Below are positions 19,064 through 29,491 of a stretch of 64,000 nucleotides of DNA, piece by piece. Under the pieces are notes generated by a model that saw nothing but the letters and a program-made list of their open reading frames with translations, was not told the origin of the DNA and searched no databases. Each line of letters begins with the position of its first letter. Position 1 is the stretch's first letter. The position numbers and the translations under genes are program-made. This DNA is from Flavobacterium sp. (lineage in GTDB: Bacteria; Bacteroidota; Bacteroidia; Flavobacteriales; Flavobacteriaceae): positions 1-64,000 of the forward strand of contig JAUVAS010000003.1 of the NCBI GenBank assembly GCA_030591585.1. Reading direction: 5' to 3'.

Positions 19064-20398
19064 TTATGTATTTAATGCATTACTAGAAAATAAACTGAAT
19101 GCTCTTCTAAGGGCTTGTTCATCATTTTGATCTATGGATATAGACTCATTAAATCCAAGTTCATTTTGTAATTCTTCAAGTGTCTCTTTAGGAAACTGAT
19201 TATTTGTAAGTCCAATTATTAAAGCTGTCTCAAGGTGTTTTTGTCCAAAATTTTCTTGCCCCCTTAACGTTTTGAAAATTTGACGAATTTTATTTATTTT
19301 AGCTTTTTTATGCCGAGAATATGCTTCTTGAATTTTCCATTTTCTATCAGTCCCTCTAATATATTTCTCAGTATTGTTAACATAAGTATCTTCTCCATCT
19401 GTGATAACTACTAAAATCAATTTATCCACCTCCATATTTTTTTTTGAAGGCATTATATACTTTTCCGAAACTAACCTTGTAGATTGCTCTATTACATCAT
19501 AAAGCGCTGTCATACCATCTGGGTAATAATTTTTAGGAGAGAGAATTTTGACTTCATCCATTTTATCTTTATCTAATATTACTGGAGCATTTAATGGTTG
19601 TATTTCGTGGTTAAAAATATATTGACATACTTTTAAATTTCTTTGTTGACAATCTCTACTACCCCGAAGTGCTGTAAGTGCTTTTATATGTGATTTTTTG
19701 ATGGTCTCTTGGACTTTTTTTACCGCTTGTTTATAATCTTCTGAAAATGGATTAGTTGCATTTTCTTGATTCTTCAAAAAAGGCCAAAGCATAGAGGAGG
19801 ATGCGTCTATTAAAACAAGAACATAAAGTATGGGTCGCTGCCTGATAATAGTTTCATATATTATTTCTTCTGAGTCTTGAGTACGCTTTTTCTTAATTTG
19901 TTCAAATCTTTCATTTGTTTGAAGCATCGATTCTAATGAATCGTGATATTGCTTGGGAATATTTTTTATACTCTTTAATTGGTAATTTCGTATTTCATGA
20001 AAATAATATTTGCAAATTTCTTTAAGTGTTAATAAAATTAAATTTGCACCATCTTTATCACTTACCTTTTTCTTATAAGCTAATCCCTGTCTTGCATCTT
20101 TAATTTTTTTAATTCCATATCTAATTTTAATGTAAATATTTTTTTTAGATGATTTGTATGTAAGTTTAGTATTTGGATACTCTCCGTGAAAAAAAGAATG
20201 GTCATAGGTTAAGTAACCCCAACTTTTTTTAAATTCTTTTGAATCTTCTTTAAGACCGCAATCATATAAACAAAAATGCTGAAGCATTGCAGTAGTAGCA
20301 TCTCGACAATCATTGATAACATCCTTTGGTTCTCTTTCTTTTCTTGAAGCAGAATGTAATTGTTCTAATATGATAAGTTCATAGTCACTTAATTTCAT
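19064..20398 (-). CDS. VWA-domain protein (TerY-P-triad-like)
   Basis: LVLIDASSSMLWPF (MIDAS DxSxS), PDGMTALYD, LILVVITDGEDTY; next to kinase and PP2C. Confidence 0.75.
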   Translation of the reverse strand: MKLSDYELIILEQLHSASRKEREPKDVINDCRDATTAMLQHFCLYDCGLKEDSKEFKKSWGYLTYDHSFFHGEYPNTKLTYKSSKKNIYIKIRYGIKKIKDARQGLAYKKKVSDKDGANLILLTLKEICKYYFHEIRNYQLKSIKNIPKQYHDSLESMLQTNERFEQIKKKRTQDSEEIIYETIIRQRPILYVLVLIDASSSMLWPFLKNQENATNPFSEDYKQAVKKVQETIKKSHIKALTALRGSRDCQQRNLKVCQYIFNHEIQPLNAPVILDKDKMDEVKILSPKNYYPDGMTALYDVIEQSTRLVSEKYIMPSKKNMEVDKLILVVITDGEDTYVNNTEKYIRGTDRKWKIQEAYSRHKKAKINKIRQIFKTLRGQENFGQKHLETALIIGLTNNQFPKETLEELQNELGFNESISIDQNDEQALRRAFSLFSSNALNT

Positions 20399-20483
20399 TG
20401 CTTATGTTTTTACGGTTAAATTGATGATCCTTTTTCAAGAGTATTTTTTTCTTTTTATTGCATATGTTTTTTATTCTCATACC

Positions 20484-21926
20484 TTAAATATTTAGTTTTT
20501 GAAGAACACTATCCCATGTTCTTTTATGGATTCCCAAAGCTTGGTACATTTTTGTTTTGTTTCCTTTAAATATCTTATATACCTTTTTATAATGAGCATT
20601 CTTTATATCCTCAATCTTTAAAGAGTGTGAACTTCCTTCAGGGAACTTAATGCGATTTGGAACAATGTCCATCGTAACTAATCCGTCCTCTTTTACATAG
20701 GTATAAAACCGCTGAATAAGATTCTCTAATTCTCTGAAATTCCCAGGAAAAGGATGCAAATCAATACAGCGCCTTACCTGTTTAGAAAAGTGTATTTTCT
20801 TTCTTCTTTTAAGTTTCCTCTTCCACTTGTCGATAAAAAAATTAAAGTATTGCTCACGTTCACCCATTGGCAGATCCATAAAGGAAACTGTCTCTATTTC
20901 TGCCACTGCCAAACGGTAATACAGGTCGTACCTAAACACTCCTTGTTCTGCTAATTCCCATAAATTTTTATTAGTTGCCGTAATAATGCGAACATCTACC
21001 TTCTTTTTTTGGTAACTCCCCATGGGAGAAACTTCTCCATCCTGAAGAACTCTAAGTAAGGTTTGCTGCAACTTTTTAGAGATATCTCCAATCTCATCTA
21101 AAAATAATGTTCCTGTATGTGCCTGCTCAAAAGCTCCTTTGTGATCTGAAATTGCTCCTGTAAACGAGCCTTTCACATGACCGAAGAGTCTACTTTGTAA
21201 TAACTCATCATTAAGAGCTGCACAGTTGATGGCTAAAAATATTTTATCTCTACGAGAAGATTCTTTATGAATATGTTTGGCAATCCATTCTTTTCCAGTG
21301 CCTGTTGGACCCAATATTAATGTCGTAATGGGATATGGGTCTGCAATCGCAGTGGCTAAATCATAGGTAGATTCAATACTTTTTGTTTTAAAAATATCTT
21401 TTGATTTTACAGGCTCTTTTTGAAGTTTCTCTCTAACCGCATGAGTATTACTAATATTCGAAGTATTAACCTCTACAATCTCCTTGGAATAAATTCCTGC
21501 TTTTCTGTGTCTGGGGGGAGCTACTTGGAATAATTTTATATTAGGAAATTCAAAGGCTAATAAATACCATGCCGTCTGCATCGCAGGGGTACCAGGAGAG
21601 ATAAAAATTTCTACATCCTGATCACTATATTTTAATAACAATGGGCGTAGTTTTTTTTGTAACTCTTGAATACTAATAACATTTTTAATTTCTAAAAAAG
21701 TAGGAATTACTTTTTTTTGATACTCCTTTTTTAAATATGCGCATAAATGAGTAAAATAGATATCTCCTTCATTTTCATTAGAAGAACACAAAAAAATATG
21801 GATGTCATAATCAAAGCCCCTCTGATATAACTCTCCATGAGTTCCATTTTCATTAACCCCACTTCTACGACCTTCTTTAAATGTGTAATCGTGTGTCTTG
21901 GCCTCCCATGATATTAATATTTTCAT
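20484..21926 (-). CDS. RtcR-like sigma-54-dependent activator with N-terminal CARF-like domain
   Basis: N-term IFISPGTPAMQTAWYLLAF (CARF-like); LILGPTGTGKEWIAKHIH, FGHVKGSFTGAISDHKGAFEQAHTGTLFLDEIGD, RYDLYYRLAV. Confidence 0.8.
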   Translation of the reverse strand: MKILISWEAKTHDYTFKEGRRSGVNENGTHGELYQRGFDYDIHIFLCSSNENEGDIYFTHLCAYLKKEYQKKVIPTFLEIKNVISIQELQKKLRPLLLKYSDQDVEIFISPGTPAMQTAWYLLAFEFPNIKLFQVAPPRHRKAGIYSKEIVEVNTSNISNTHAVREKLQKEPVKSKDIFKTKSIESTYDLATAIADPYPITTLILGPTGTGKEWIAKHIHKESSRRDKIFLAINCAALNDELLQSRLFGHVKGSFTGAISDHKGAFEQAHTGTLFLDEIGDISKKLQQTLLRVLQDGEVSPMGSYQKKKVDVRIITATNKNLWELAEQGVFRYDLYYRLAVAEIETVSFMDLPMGEREQYFNFFIDKWKRKLKRRKKIHFSKQVRRCIDLHPFPGNFRELENLIQRFYTYVKEDGLVTMDIVPNRIKFPEGSSHSLKIEDIKNAHYKKVYKIFKGNKTKMYQALGIHKRTWDSVLQKLNI

Positions 21927-22252
21927 GCCTCCTTAATTTAATGGTTAAACATTAACCAATAATTGCAAAAAACACCCAAACTCAGTTTATTTAATAACTG
22001 ATTGCTAGCTATTTAAGCTTGGTAACATCCTTGAATAACACTCTCTAGAAAAAGTTCTTTAAATTATTCTGGCTGTTTGTTTTGGTTTTTATGCAAATCA
22101 TTGCTCAAAATTAAAACTCCTACTTCGTTTGAAAGTGAGGAAAACCTCAGTAGCATCGTTGATCTTCCATCTAACTTCTTCAAGTCGCTAGAATTCTTTA
22201 AAGAGAACTTACTAACTCATTTTTCTTTAACCCTTTAAAGCTTTGTAAAGCC

Positions 22253-22417
22253 ATGAAAAAAAAATTCTTTTTAAGTATTGTTATCTTGAATCTATTGTTT
22301 ATTAATTGTTCTCCTGAAAAACTTTTAGAAGAGAAACTTGAAGAAACTCCAGTGACAATATGCTGTGGGGAAGTTGGTCAAATACCCGATGAACCCGATG
22401 ATGAAGACGATGATTAA
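22253..22417 (+). CDS. 54-aa lipoprotein with acidic C-terminus
   Basis: MKKKFFLSIVILNLLFINCSPEKLLEEKLEETPVTICCGEVGQIPDEPDDEDDD; not in the ORF track (short); followed by a hairpin terminator. Confidence 0.6.
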   Translation: MKKKFFLSIVILNLLFINCSPEKLLEEKLEETPVTICCGEVGQIPDEPDDEDDD

Positions 22418-22427
22418 TTGCCACTAA

Positions 22428-22452
22428 AAACCTCTCTAGGGAGGTTTTTTTA
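22428..22452 (+). terminator. Terminator AAAACCTCTCTAGGGAGGTTTTTTT
   Basis: Stem AACCTC..GAGGTT with T-run. Confidence 0.7.
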
Positions 22453-22510
22453 TATAAATGATTTGAATATTCCTATTTTTGTAAAATAATTTTAATCCCA
22501 CTTTTATCAA

Positions 22511-24514
22511 ATGGCAAAAAAAAAATTCAATATACCTCTTCTAAGAAACTTACTCTTAGGATTCTGTAGTATTGTTCTTTTTGCTTGTCAAGACAATGAT
22601 GTCAAAAAAGAAATAAAACATACTGATCACTATAAAGATAGTATTCAAACTTTAATTCTCTTATCAAAAAAAGCAAGCCCTAAAGAAGCTAAAGCTTTGC
22701 TTAATAAAGCTATTTTATTATCTAAAGAGAATAATAATGATTCTTTTGAATTTAAAATATTGAGTAGATTCGCCATTGTAGAATATAAATCTTTCCAATA
22801 CGAAAAATTTAAAGAGTATTCCCTAAAAATTATAGAACTATCACTTCAAAAAAAAGACAGTTCGTTTCTGGCAAAAGGATACTATAATTTAGGTAGCTAC
22901 TATAGTAAAACTAATAAAATAGACAGTGCATATTATTATTTTAATGAAGCTGAAACGGTATATAGTATTCTAGGTGATAGTACTAAAACAGGAAGTAGTT
23001 TGCTAAATATGGCTATCATTCAAACGGGAGTTGGTGACTACCAAGGAAGTGAAGAAACCACCATTAATGCATTGTCTTTTTTTAAAAACAATCAAAAAAC
23101 CAAAACAGTCTGCTCATTATATAATAACCTAGGGGTACTATCCTATGAGTTAAAACAGTACTCAGATGCTCTTTACTGGTACGAACAAGCCCTGATTTTA
23201 ACAAAAAGAGAGAATGCAAAAGCAGTAATTCTCAACAATATTGGAATCATCCATAGAGATCTAGAACATTTAAAGCAAGCTAAAATATTTTTTCAAAAAG
23301 CATTAGAAATACCTTTAGATTCCTATCCAAATATACTGGCTATGGTACTAGATAATCTGGGGTATATTGAATTACTTGAGAAAAATCCAAATGCCATTAA
23401 GAAATTAAAAAGAGCCCTAACAATAAGAGATACCCTGAATAATAATAGAGGACAAATTGTAAGTAAGTTGCATATAGCAGATTATTATTTATACAAAGGG
23501 GACACACTTGCAGCATTAAAATTATTAAACAACACCCTTTCTCAAGCAAAAAAAAGTAATGATTTAAAAAATAAACTTAAAATACTTCTGATGCTTTCTA
23601 AAGTTTCTACATCAGAGAAATACCTTCAACGCTATCTTTTAATAAAAGATAGCGTTAACTCCCTTGAGAGAAACTATAAATACCTTTTCGCTAAAATCAG
23701 ATACAGAACTCAAAAGCAAGAAAATAAATTTGAATTCTTGCAATCAAAATTTAATAACCAGACTGCAAATCTCGAAAGTCAAAAAGTGAAAAAGAAATGG
23801 TACGGCTCTCTATTAATAGCCTCATTAATACTTATTCTGATAGGGCTATTTTTAAATATTCAGCGCAGAAAAATACATAAACAACAACTCCTTATAGAAA
23901 AACTAAAAGCCCGTGCAAAAGAAAAACAATCTATTTCCGTATTTCTACACGATTCAATTGCTGGAGATATTCTATTGGGCTTGCAACAAAGCCAAACTAT
24001 AAAAGAGAAAATAAATTTGAAAGAGTTTGATTCTTTAATCACTATTTTTGAAAGAGCCTATGAAAAAGCAAGAAAAATATCACAAGATTTAAATCAACAT
24101 TATTTTCATAAAACTAAATTTAAACATAAAATACTCAATCTTTGTACCGAATATAGTTTTAATACCGGCATAAAAGTTACTTCCTTAAACCTTGAATCAA
24201 TCCCTTGGAATCAAGTTCAAAATGAAATTAAAATCTCCCTTTTTGAAATCCTTAAAGAAACCCTCAATAATATTTTAAAACACGCTAAAGCATCCAGTGT
24301 ATCTATCGCATTCTACAAAAAAGAAAAATTTATTACAATAGATATAAACGATGATGGAATAGGAATCGATAAAAAAAAGACAAACGAGGGAATAGGTCTT
24401 TTAAATATCAAGGAAAGAGTAACGGATCTAGAAGGAACTATTACTTTTAATTCAATCCAGCCAAAAGGAACTCAAATTAAAATTACAATACCACTGCTCT
24501 ATGAGAGACAATAA
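22511..24514 (+). CDS. TPR-containing sensor histidine kinase (LiaS/NarX-like HATPase)
   Basis: Lipobox-like N-term, TPR repeats, TM, HDSIAGDILLGLQQSQ H-box-like, DDGIGIDKKKTNEGIGLLNIKERV. Confidence 0.85.
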   Translation: MAKKKFNIPLLRNLLLGFCSIVLFACQDNDVKKEIKHTDHYKDSIQTLILLSKKASPKEAKALLNKAILLSKENNNDSFEFKILSRFAIVEYKSFQYEKFKEYSLKIIELSLQKKDSSFLAKGYYNLGSYYSKTNKIDSAYYYFNEAETVYSILGDSTKTGSSLLNMAIIQTGVGDYQGSEETTINALSFFKNNQKTKTVCSLYNNLGVLSYELKQYSDALYWYEQALILTKRENAKAVILNNIGIIHRDLEHLKQAKIFFQKALEIPLDSYPNILAMVLDNLGYIELLEKNPNAIKKLKRALTIRDTLNNNRGQIVSKLHIADYYLYKGDTLAALKLLNNTLSQAKKSNDLKNKLKILLMLSKVSTSEKYLQRYLLIKDSVNSLERNYKYLFAKIRYRTQKQENKFEFLQSKFNNQTANLESQKVKKKWYGSLLIASLILILIGLFLNIQRRKIHKQQLLIEKLKARAKEKQSISVFLHDSIAGDILLGLQQSQTIKEKINLKEFDSLITIFERAYEKARKISQDLNQHYFHKTKFKHKILNLCTEYSFNTGIKVTSLNLESIPWNQVQNEIKISLFEILKETLNNILKHAKASSVSIAFYKKEKFITIDINDDGIGIDKKKTNEGIGLLNIKERVTDLEGTITFNSIQPKGTQIKITIPLLYERQ

Positions 24515-25163
24515 TATTCATATCCTTTTGGTTGAAGATCACGATTTGATTAGTCTAAGTGTTCAAATGATTCTTAAAGAAACCTACAAAGAATTATTGA
24601 ATTTTAAAGTAGTAACAAATGCAGATGCAGCACTCGATTATTTAAAAAATAATTCCGTCGATATTCTTCTTCTTGATTTAATCTTAAACTCTAAAAATAC
24701 AAGAACACTAAAATCTGGAGATGAGTTGTTAAGGGAAATCTATCCTTGGCATCACAAACCCAAAACAATTATCCTCTCTAAAATAGATAGTTTAGATGTC
24801 CTAAATTACACCATAGAACAATTAGGAGCAGATGCCTATATTTTTAAGAGTAAATCCAGTCTACAAGAGATTATTCCCGCCATTAAAACTGTTTTAGAAA
24901 ATAAACACTACTATTCTCCAAAAATTAAAAAAATTCTTAACTACCAATTTGGACTCCTAGATCTCGATACCACAGACCGAATTCTTTTAAAAGAATTAAG
25001 CAATGGACTAAGTCAAAAACAAATAGTTACCTCCTTAGAAAACAGGAAGATATACATCTCCCTTTCTGCTGTTGAAAAAAGAGTTCGAAAACTCAAAATT
25101 AAATTCGATGCACACACTACTGCTCATCTAATTGCTATCGCAATAAGAAAAGGAATTATTTAA
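24501..25163 (+). CDS. LuxR/NarL-type response regulator
   Basis: ILLVEDHDL, DILLLDLIL, receiver domain + C-terminal HTH; overlaps kinase end. Confidence 0.8.
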   Translation: MRDNNIHILLVEDHDLISLSVQMILKETYKELLNFKVVTNADAALDYLKNNSVDILLLDLILNSKNTRTLKSGDELLREIYPWHHKPKTIILSKIDSLDVLNYTIEQLGADAYIFKSKSSLQEIIPAIKTVLENKHYYSPKIKKILNYQFGLLDLDTTDRILLKELSNGLSQKQIVTSLENRKIYISLSAVEKRVRKLKIKFDAHTTAHLIAIAIRKGII

Positions 25164-25299
25164 TCAACCCCTAAAACAGGGCTTTTTTATACCTGTTCTA
25201 CAATTTTTGCCCAATTACAAAAAACTAAACTACTGTAAAGCAGCAATGTAATTTTGGTTCTTGTTTTGAACATAGAGAGGAAATCTAAACACTCTCTAT

Positions 25300-25536
25300 A
25301 TGAAAACAAAAAAGAAGCCTTTAAAAAAATTGGATAGTAATCCAAATACAATGACCAAGGATAGAATTTGCTCTATGCAAATTCTAGAAAGCGAAAAATA
25401 CATTCGCTTTCTATTCGAACCTAGAACCAAGACCTACTTTATTTTTAACGGACGATTAAATGCAAGCCATTTTGCAAAGTCATACCAAATAGCACAGCGC
25501 TTTTACAACCAACTTATTTTAATTTCATTTAACTAA
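25300..25536 (+). CDS. Hypothetical protein
   Basis: ORF in operon. Confidence 0.4.
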   Translation: MKTKKKPLKKLDSNPNTMTKDRICSMQILESEKYIRFLFEPRTKTYFIFNGRLNASHFAKSYQIAQRFYNQLILISFN

Positions 25537-25610
25537 CTAATTGCACTCTAAGCTCTAGGGTGCTTTCTATTTAACAAAATCAAACCACACATTAATTAAT
25601 AATAATAAAT

Positions 25611-25877
25611 ATGAAAACAACATATACCTTTAAAGACATCTGGAATTACTTAACTCATTATAGATACACTCCTAGCTTTAGAAGAGGCAATAAAGATGCT
25701 TTTTATAATTCCCGAAACAATCTAGATTTATTAATTCCATTTAATCAACAATCATTTACTAAAGAAAATATCATCGAACTTTTTGATGCAGATAATGCCA
25801 CCCATTATCCCCCTGAAATTGAGTGGTGCAGATTTCAATTATTCACCTTTAAAACTAATAACAATGAAACTATTTAA
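25611..25877 (+). CDS. Hypothetical protein
   Basis: ORF overlapping the next gene start. Confidence 0.4.
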   Translation: MKTTYTFKDIWNYLTHYRYTPSFRRGNKDAFYNSRNNLDLLIPFNQQSFTKENIIELFDADNATHYPPEIEWCRFQLFTFKTNNNETI

Positions 25878-26994
25878 AAAAAGACCCGAAAATGAACTCA
25901 TAGTCACCCGATATATCGATACCGACTTATCAGATCATATCGAAAAAATGGATACTCAGCTTATTGTCAAACATCTAAAAACAGCACAACAACTCAGTGT
26001 CTTGAAGTTTGGGCAAATTTCTGAAAAAGCAAGCATCAAAGATTATATCCAAGGGCTTGTTTTAGACTATCAAAAACTTGTGGACTATTGCAACAATCGA
26101 CTTAACGGAAAATTACAACAGGCCAGGGAGGTCTCAGAAATAGCAGATATGAAAGCTCAAGCAAAAGATATCGCTCGGCAAATAGACGAGACCGAAGATA
26201 CCTTGGCGGTTATAAAAGCCAAATTTGATGATAGTGCAAAGGCTTATAAAGCAACCTTAAAAAAATGGCAATGGGTACTTATAGTACTTTATTTCTTAGC
26301 AGGCTTTGAGCTGGTTGCTAATATGGGAGCCTATAGCCTGCTTGGTGGAAATATTCTAGCCTCTGCCTCAATTGCCATTATAAGCGGCATCGTGGTTTTC
26401 TATTGGGCGCATATCACGCCCAAAATGGTACTGCGCTTTGGTGGAAATAATTGGAAAAAACAAACCTTGATATTTATTATTATGGCACTGCCCATCGGGG
26501 TTATTTTTTACTTTTTTAGTGCCATGCGCATCGATTACCTACTTGCCCTAAATCCCGATATGAAAGGTGTCTTTAGTGGAAATCCACTTGTACCTACTAT
26601 GGTTAACTTTTTTGCATATCTCATCGCCACCTACTTAGTTTTTGAATTTCGCCCTACTGAGGCCACTAGAAACCTGTATAAAAAATATACCGATGACCTA
26701 AAAGAAATAGAGCTTCTTACGGCAAAACGTAGTGACCTTATAGCTACGGGGAACCTATTAGAACCCGAGCTTCGAAAACGGCTGCTAGATTATAAAAATA
26801 TTCTTCTCCTAGGCCAGCAAACAGAACAGGATATAGAAACTCGAATGTTTGGCTGTTTTCACAGTTTTAAAACAGAACTCTTTATCCGTACCAATGGTAA
26901 ATGCGCCTCTCTATTTACCAATGACATCACAAAGGACTTAGCACCTCTAAAACTTAATTACCAAGATATTAACCATAAAATCAAAACCCTATGA
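25864..26994 (+). CDS. Membrane protein of mobilization region
   Basis: MKLFKKRPENELIVTRY start preferred over 25783; coiled coil and several TM helices. Confidence 0.55.
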   Translation: MKLFKKRPENELIVTRYIDTDLSDHIEKMDTQLIVKHLKTAQQLSVLKFGQISEKASIKDYIQGLVLDYQKLVDYCNNRLNGKLQQAREVSEIADMKAQAKDIARQIDETEDTLAVIKAKFDDSAKAYKATLKKWQWVLIVLYFLAGFELVANMGAYSLLGGNILASASIAIISGIVVFYWAHITPKMVLRFGGNNWKKQTLIFIIMALPIGVIFYFFSAMRIDYLLALNPDMKGVFSGNPLVPTMVNFFAYLIATYLVFEFRPTEATRNLYKKYTDDLKEIELLTAKRSDLIATGNLLEPELRKRLLDYKNILLLGQQTEQDIETRMFGCFHSFKTELFIRTNGKCASLFTNDITKDLAPLKLNYQDINHKIKTL

Positions 26995-27695
26995 AAACAT
27001 TTTTAATCCTTATGCTCCTTTTTGGCTCTTGCAGCTCTAACGATTCGCAGCTTATAGCCCTTAGTGTGCTAGCTGATAGAACAGAACCCAAGTACATACC
27101 CGTTCCCACCATAGAGGCTGTTTGGAGCCTTTGTGGTCTTAATGATAATTCAACCACTGGACTCAACTTTAGTTTTCAAAACATTGGAAACACGGATTAC
27201 AACACCCGTTATGTAGCTCAGTTAGAACCATATTCTATACTTGGAAATTCCTTACAACGACAAGCGGATGTTAAAAAACTGCAAAAGAAAATAGACACCT
27301 TAATTACACAGCAGAACCTAAAGGAGTATGACTTTCAAAATTCAAATATCTTTTTACCCCTTGTTAAGGAGTTAGAAGTTTTAAGTTCGACCCCAGCCAC
27401 TAAAAAAGTACTGCTACTCTATTCAGATTTGTCAGAATACTCAGATGTTTTTAATGTTTATGAAAGTTCTGAGCGAAAATTACTGCTCCGTGAGCATGAG
27501 AAAGTAGTGATGCAATTTCGCTCATTTCTTAACACCCCAGATTTAAGTGGTATCGATCTTTATATCATTTACTATCCTAAAACACCTGCCCAAAATAGAC
27601 TTTTTCAAAACCTATGCAAAGTCTACAAGGAAGTCTTTAATGGCACAGGACTCACTATTTATATAGGAATCGATAAACAGCTAAAAAATGAATAG
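26991..27695 (+). CDS. Putative lipoprotein of mobilization region
   Basis: MKTFLILMLLFGSCSSND lipobox. Confidence 0.6.
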   Translation: MKTFLILMLLFGSCSSNDSQLIALSVLADRTEPKYIPVPTIEAVWSLCGLNDNSTTGLNFSFQNIGNTDYNTRYVAQLEPYSILGNSLQRQADVKKLQKKIDTLITQQNLKEYDFQNSNIFLPLVKELEVLSSTPATKKVLLLYSDLSEYSDVFNVYESSERKLLLREHEKVVMQFRSFLNTPDLSGIDLYIIYYPKTPAQNRLFQNLCKVYKEVFNGTGLTIYIGIDKQLKNE

Positions 27696-27843
27696 CAGTG
27701 CAGGTAAGATACTTTCCACTGCCATTGGGCAACTCCTAAAGTCCGTATGGAAACTTCTTTTACTAATTGTCTATGGCAGTGCGAAAATAGTAGAAACAAT
27801 CGCAGGGTTTGTTTCAAAAATAACAGAAAAAATGTTGAACTAA
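27688..27843 (+). CDS. 51-aa membrane peptide
   Basis: MNSSAGKILSTAIGQLLKSVWKLLLLIVYGSAKIVETIAGFVSKITEKMLN; overlaps upstream stop, not in ORF track. Confidence 0.5.
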   Translation: MNSSAGKILSTAIGQLLKSVWKLLLLIVYGSAKIVETIAGFVSKITEKMLN

Positions 27844-27855
27844 AACTTAATTATT

Positions 27856-29286
27856 ATGCTAAAACTACTGATAGAAACACTCAATGATATCTTAAAAGGA
27901 AGTTTAGACTTATTTATTGATGGCATCGATAGCCTGACAGGCAATAACCAAAGCGGTGATGCAAGTTTCGGAAACCCAAACAATCTTATTTCAAAACGAA
28001 ATAAAGGGTGGTGTGTGGACGGAAAACGATTTTTAGATATCCAAACTAGTAGACGTAATTTTTGTGTGGTCGCTGGCTCTGGAAAAGGAAAAACACAGGT
28101 ACATATTTTTCCGACACTTCTAAATTCTGACTCCTCAATGGTTGTTAATGATAACAGCTCTGAACTTGCCGCTACAATTCCATACCTCCAATCCAAAGGA
28201 GTTAAAACTCTAGTGATGAATTTAACCAAAACCAGTGGTGTTTATCTAAATCCACTTGATAGCTGTCGTGGTGATATCTCTGCTATGCGTAAGATTACCA
28301 AAACACTTATGGGAAATGCTTCAAAACAGGCGGATTTTTTCTCGCTATCTGGAGAAGATTGTTTAACTCTTTTCATACAGTTTGTATTAGAATCATTGCC
28401 TCGCATTCACGCTAATCTAGGAAATGTTTATTTCCTTATTTTAGAATATCAAGGCTCACCAAAAGTTATTGAACGCCTTATGGCAAAAAAGGCCTCCGAA
28501 TCTGTTTGGCAAAAGTTTAAAGCACTTTCAGGAAATTCAGAACGCACCCTAAAATCAATAACTGCAACAAGTTTGTCAGCACTTTCTTGGCTTGGTGATA
28601 ATCCAACCCTTGCAGACATTACATCGCTTACCAATATTTCTTTTGAAGATTTTAGAGAATCACAGCATTGTCTGTTTATACAATCTCCCGCATCAGATGC
28701 TAAATTCTACGCCTCTATGGTTTCTTTGGTGTTTCAGAGTTTTTATCGCTTTGCTTTTTCTAGCTTACCTAGTGAAAAAGACTTGGATATCATGATGATT
28801 TTGGATGAATTTTCTTCCCTGATTGACGGTCTTCCAGACTACAGTCAAACAATTTCTAACAGCCGAAAGTTCAAGATTCCACAGTGTATAATTTTACAAG
28901 ATGAATCTCTACTTAGCCCCTATAAAGAACTAAAAGATAATATTCTTCAGAACTGTTTTGTGAAGTGTTATTACGGAGGACAAGATAAAAAAGCATTTGA
29001 ATTGGAACGGCTTTTAGGTAGCTATCAGTACATCGACAAGGACAGCAAGCAAAAGAAAAAACGCCCACTAATGCACGCCTCTGAAATTCGTGAATTAGAT
29101 AATCAGATTCTTGTACTGCCCAATGGACAAAAACCCTTAAAGGTAAGAGTTACTCCAGCCTATAAACAAAGACGCCTTAGAAAGCAATTGGCAATGGAAT
29201 TACAAGACAATCAAATAGGCGATGTTGCGAAATATACTATTCAATACATCGACCTAAAACCTTATCGTAAGGAAGATAAAAACTAA
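27856..29286 (+). CDS. Type IV coupling protein, TraG/VirD4-like
   Basis: NFCVVAGSGKGKTQVHIFPTLL; IMMILDEFSSLIDGLPDYSQTISNSRKFKIPQCIILQDESLL. Confidence 0.85.
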   Translation: MLKLLIETLNDILKGSLDLFIDGIDSLTGNNQSGDASFGNPNNLISKRNKGWCVDGKRFLDIQTSRRNFCVVAGSGKGKTQVHIFPTLLNSDSSMVVNDNSSELAATIPYLQSKGVKTLVMNLTKTSGVYLNPLDSCRGDISAMRKITKTLMGNASKQADFFSLSGEDCLTLFIQFVLESLPRIHANLGNVYFLILEYQGSPKVIERLMAKKASESVWQKFKALSGNSERTLKSITATSLSALSWLGDNPTLADITSLTNISFEDFRESQHCLFIQSPASDAKFYASMVSLVFQSFYRFAFSSLPSEKDLDIMMILDEFSSLIDGLPDYSQTISNSRKFKIPQCIILQDESLLSPYKELKDNILQNCFVKCYYGGQDKKAFELERLLGSYQYIDKDSKQKKKRPLMHASEIRELDNQILVLPNGQKPLKVRVTPAYKQRRLRKQLAMELQDNQIGDVAKYTIQYIDLKPYRKEDKN

Positions 29287-29299
29287 TAACAATAACTCT

Positions 29300-29491
29300 A
29301 TGAAAACAATAAAATATAAAATCAGTAAAAGATTAGCGGATACTATTTTTGGTGTAACTCTACTAATAGTAGCTGCTATCATTGTACAGCACATAGAAAT
29401 AAAGCAGTCTAAAGAAATGCAAGATATACTGTATCGATTGGAGACCCTTGAACAAACTAAGACTAATCTTAAGATTATGTGCGATGAGTAA
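29300..29491 (+). CDS. Small membrane protein
   Basis: One TM helix; operon context. Confidence 0.4.
   Translation: MKTIKYKISKRLADTIFGVTLLIVAAIIVQHIEIKQSKEMQDILYRLETLEQTKTNLKIMCDE

Noticed and set aside
20399-20483. Sigma-54 (-24/-12) promoter between the RtcR-like gene and the VWA gene
   Set aside because: Read the minus strand by eye: no TGGCAC-N5-TTGC and no GG-N10-GC core, so a target promoter could not be supported.
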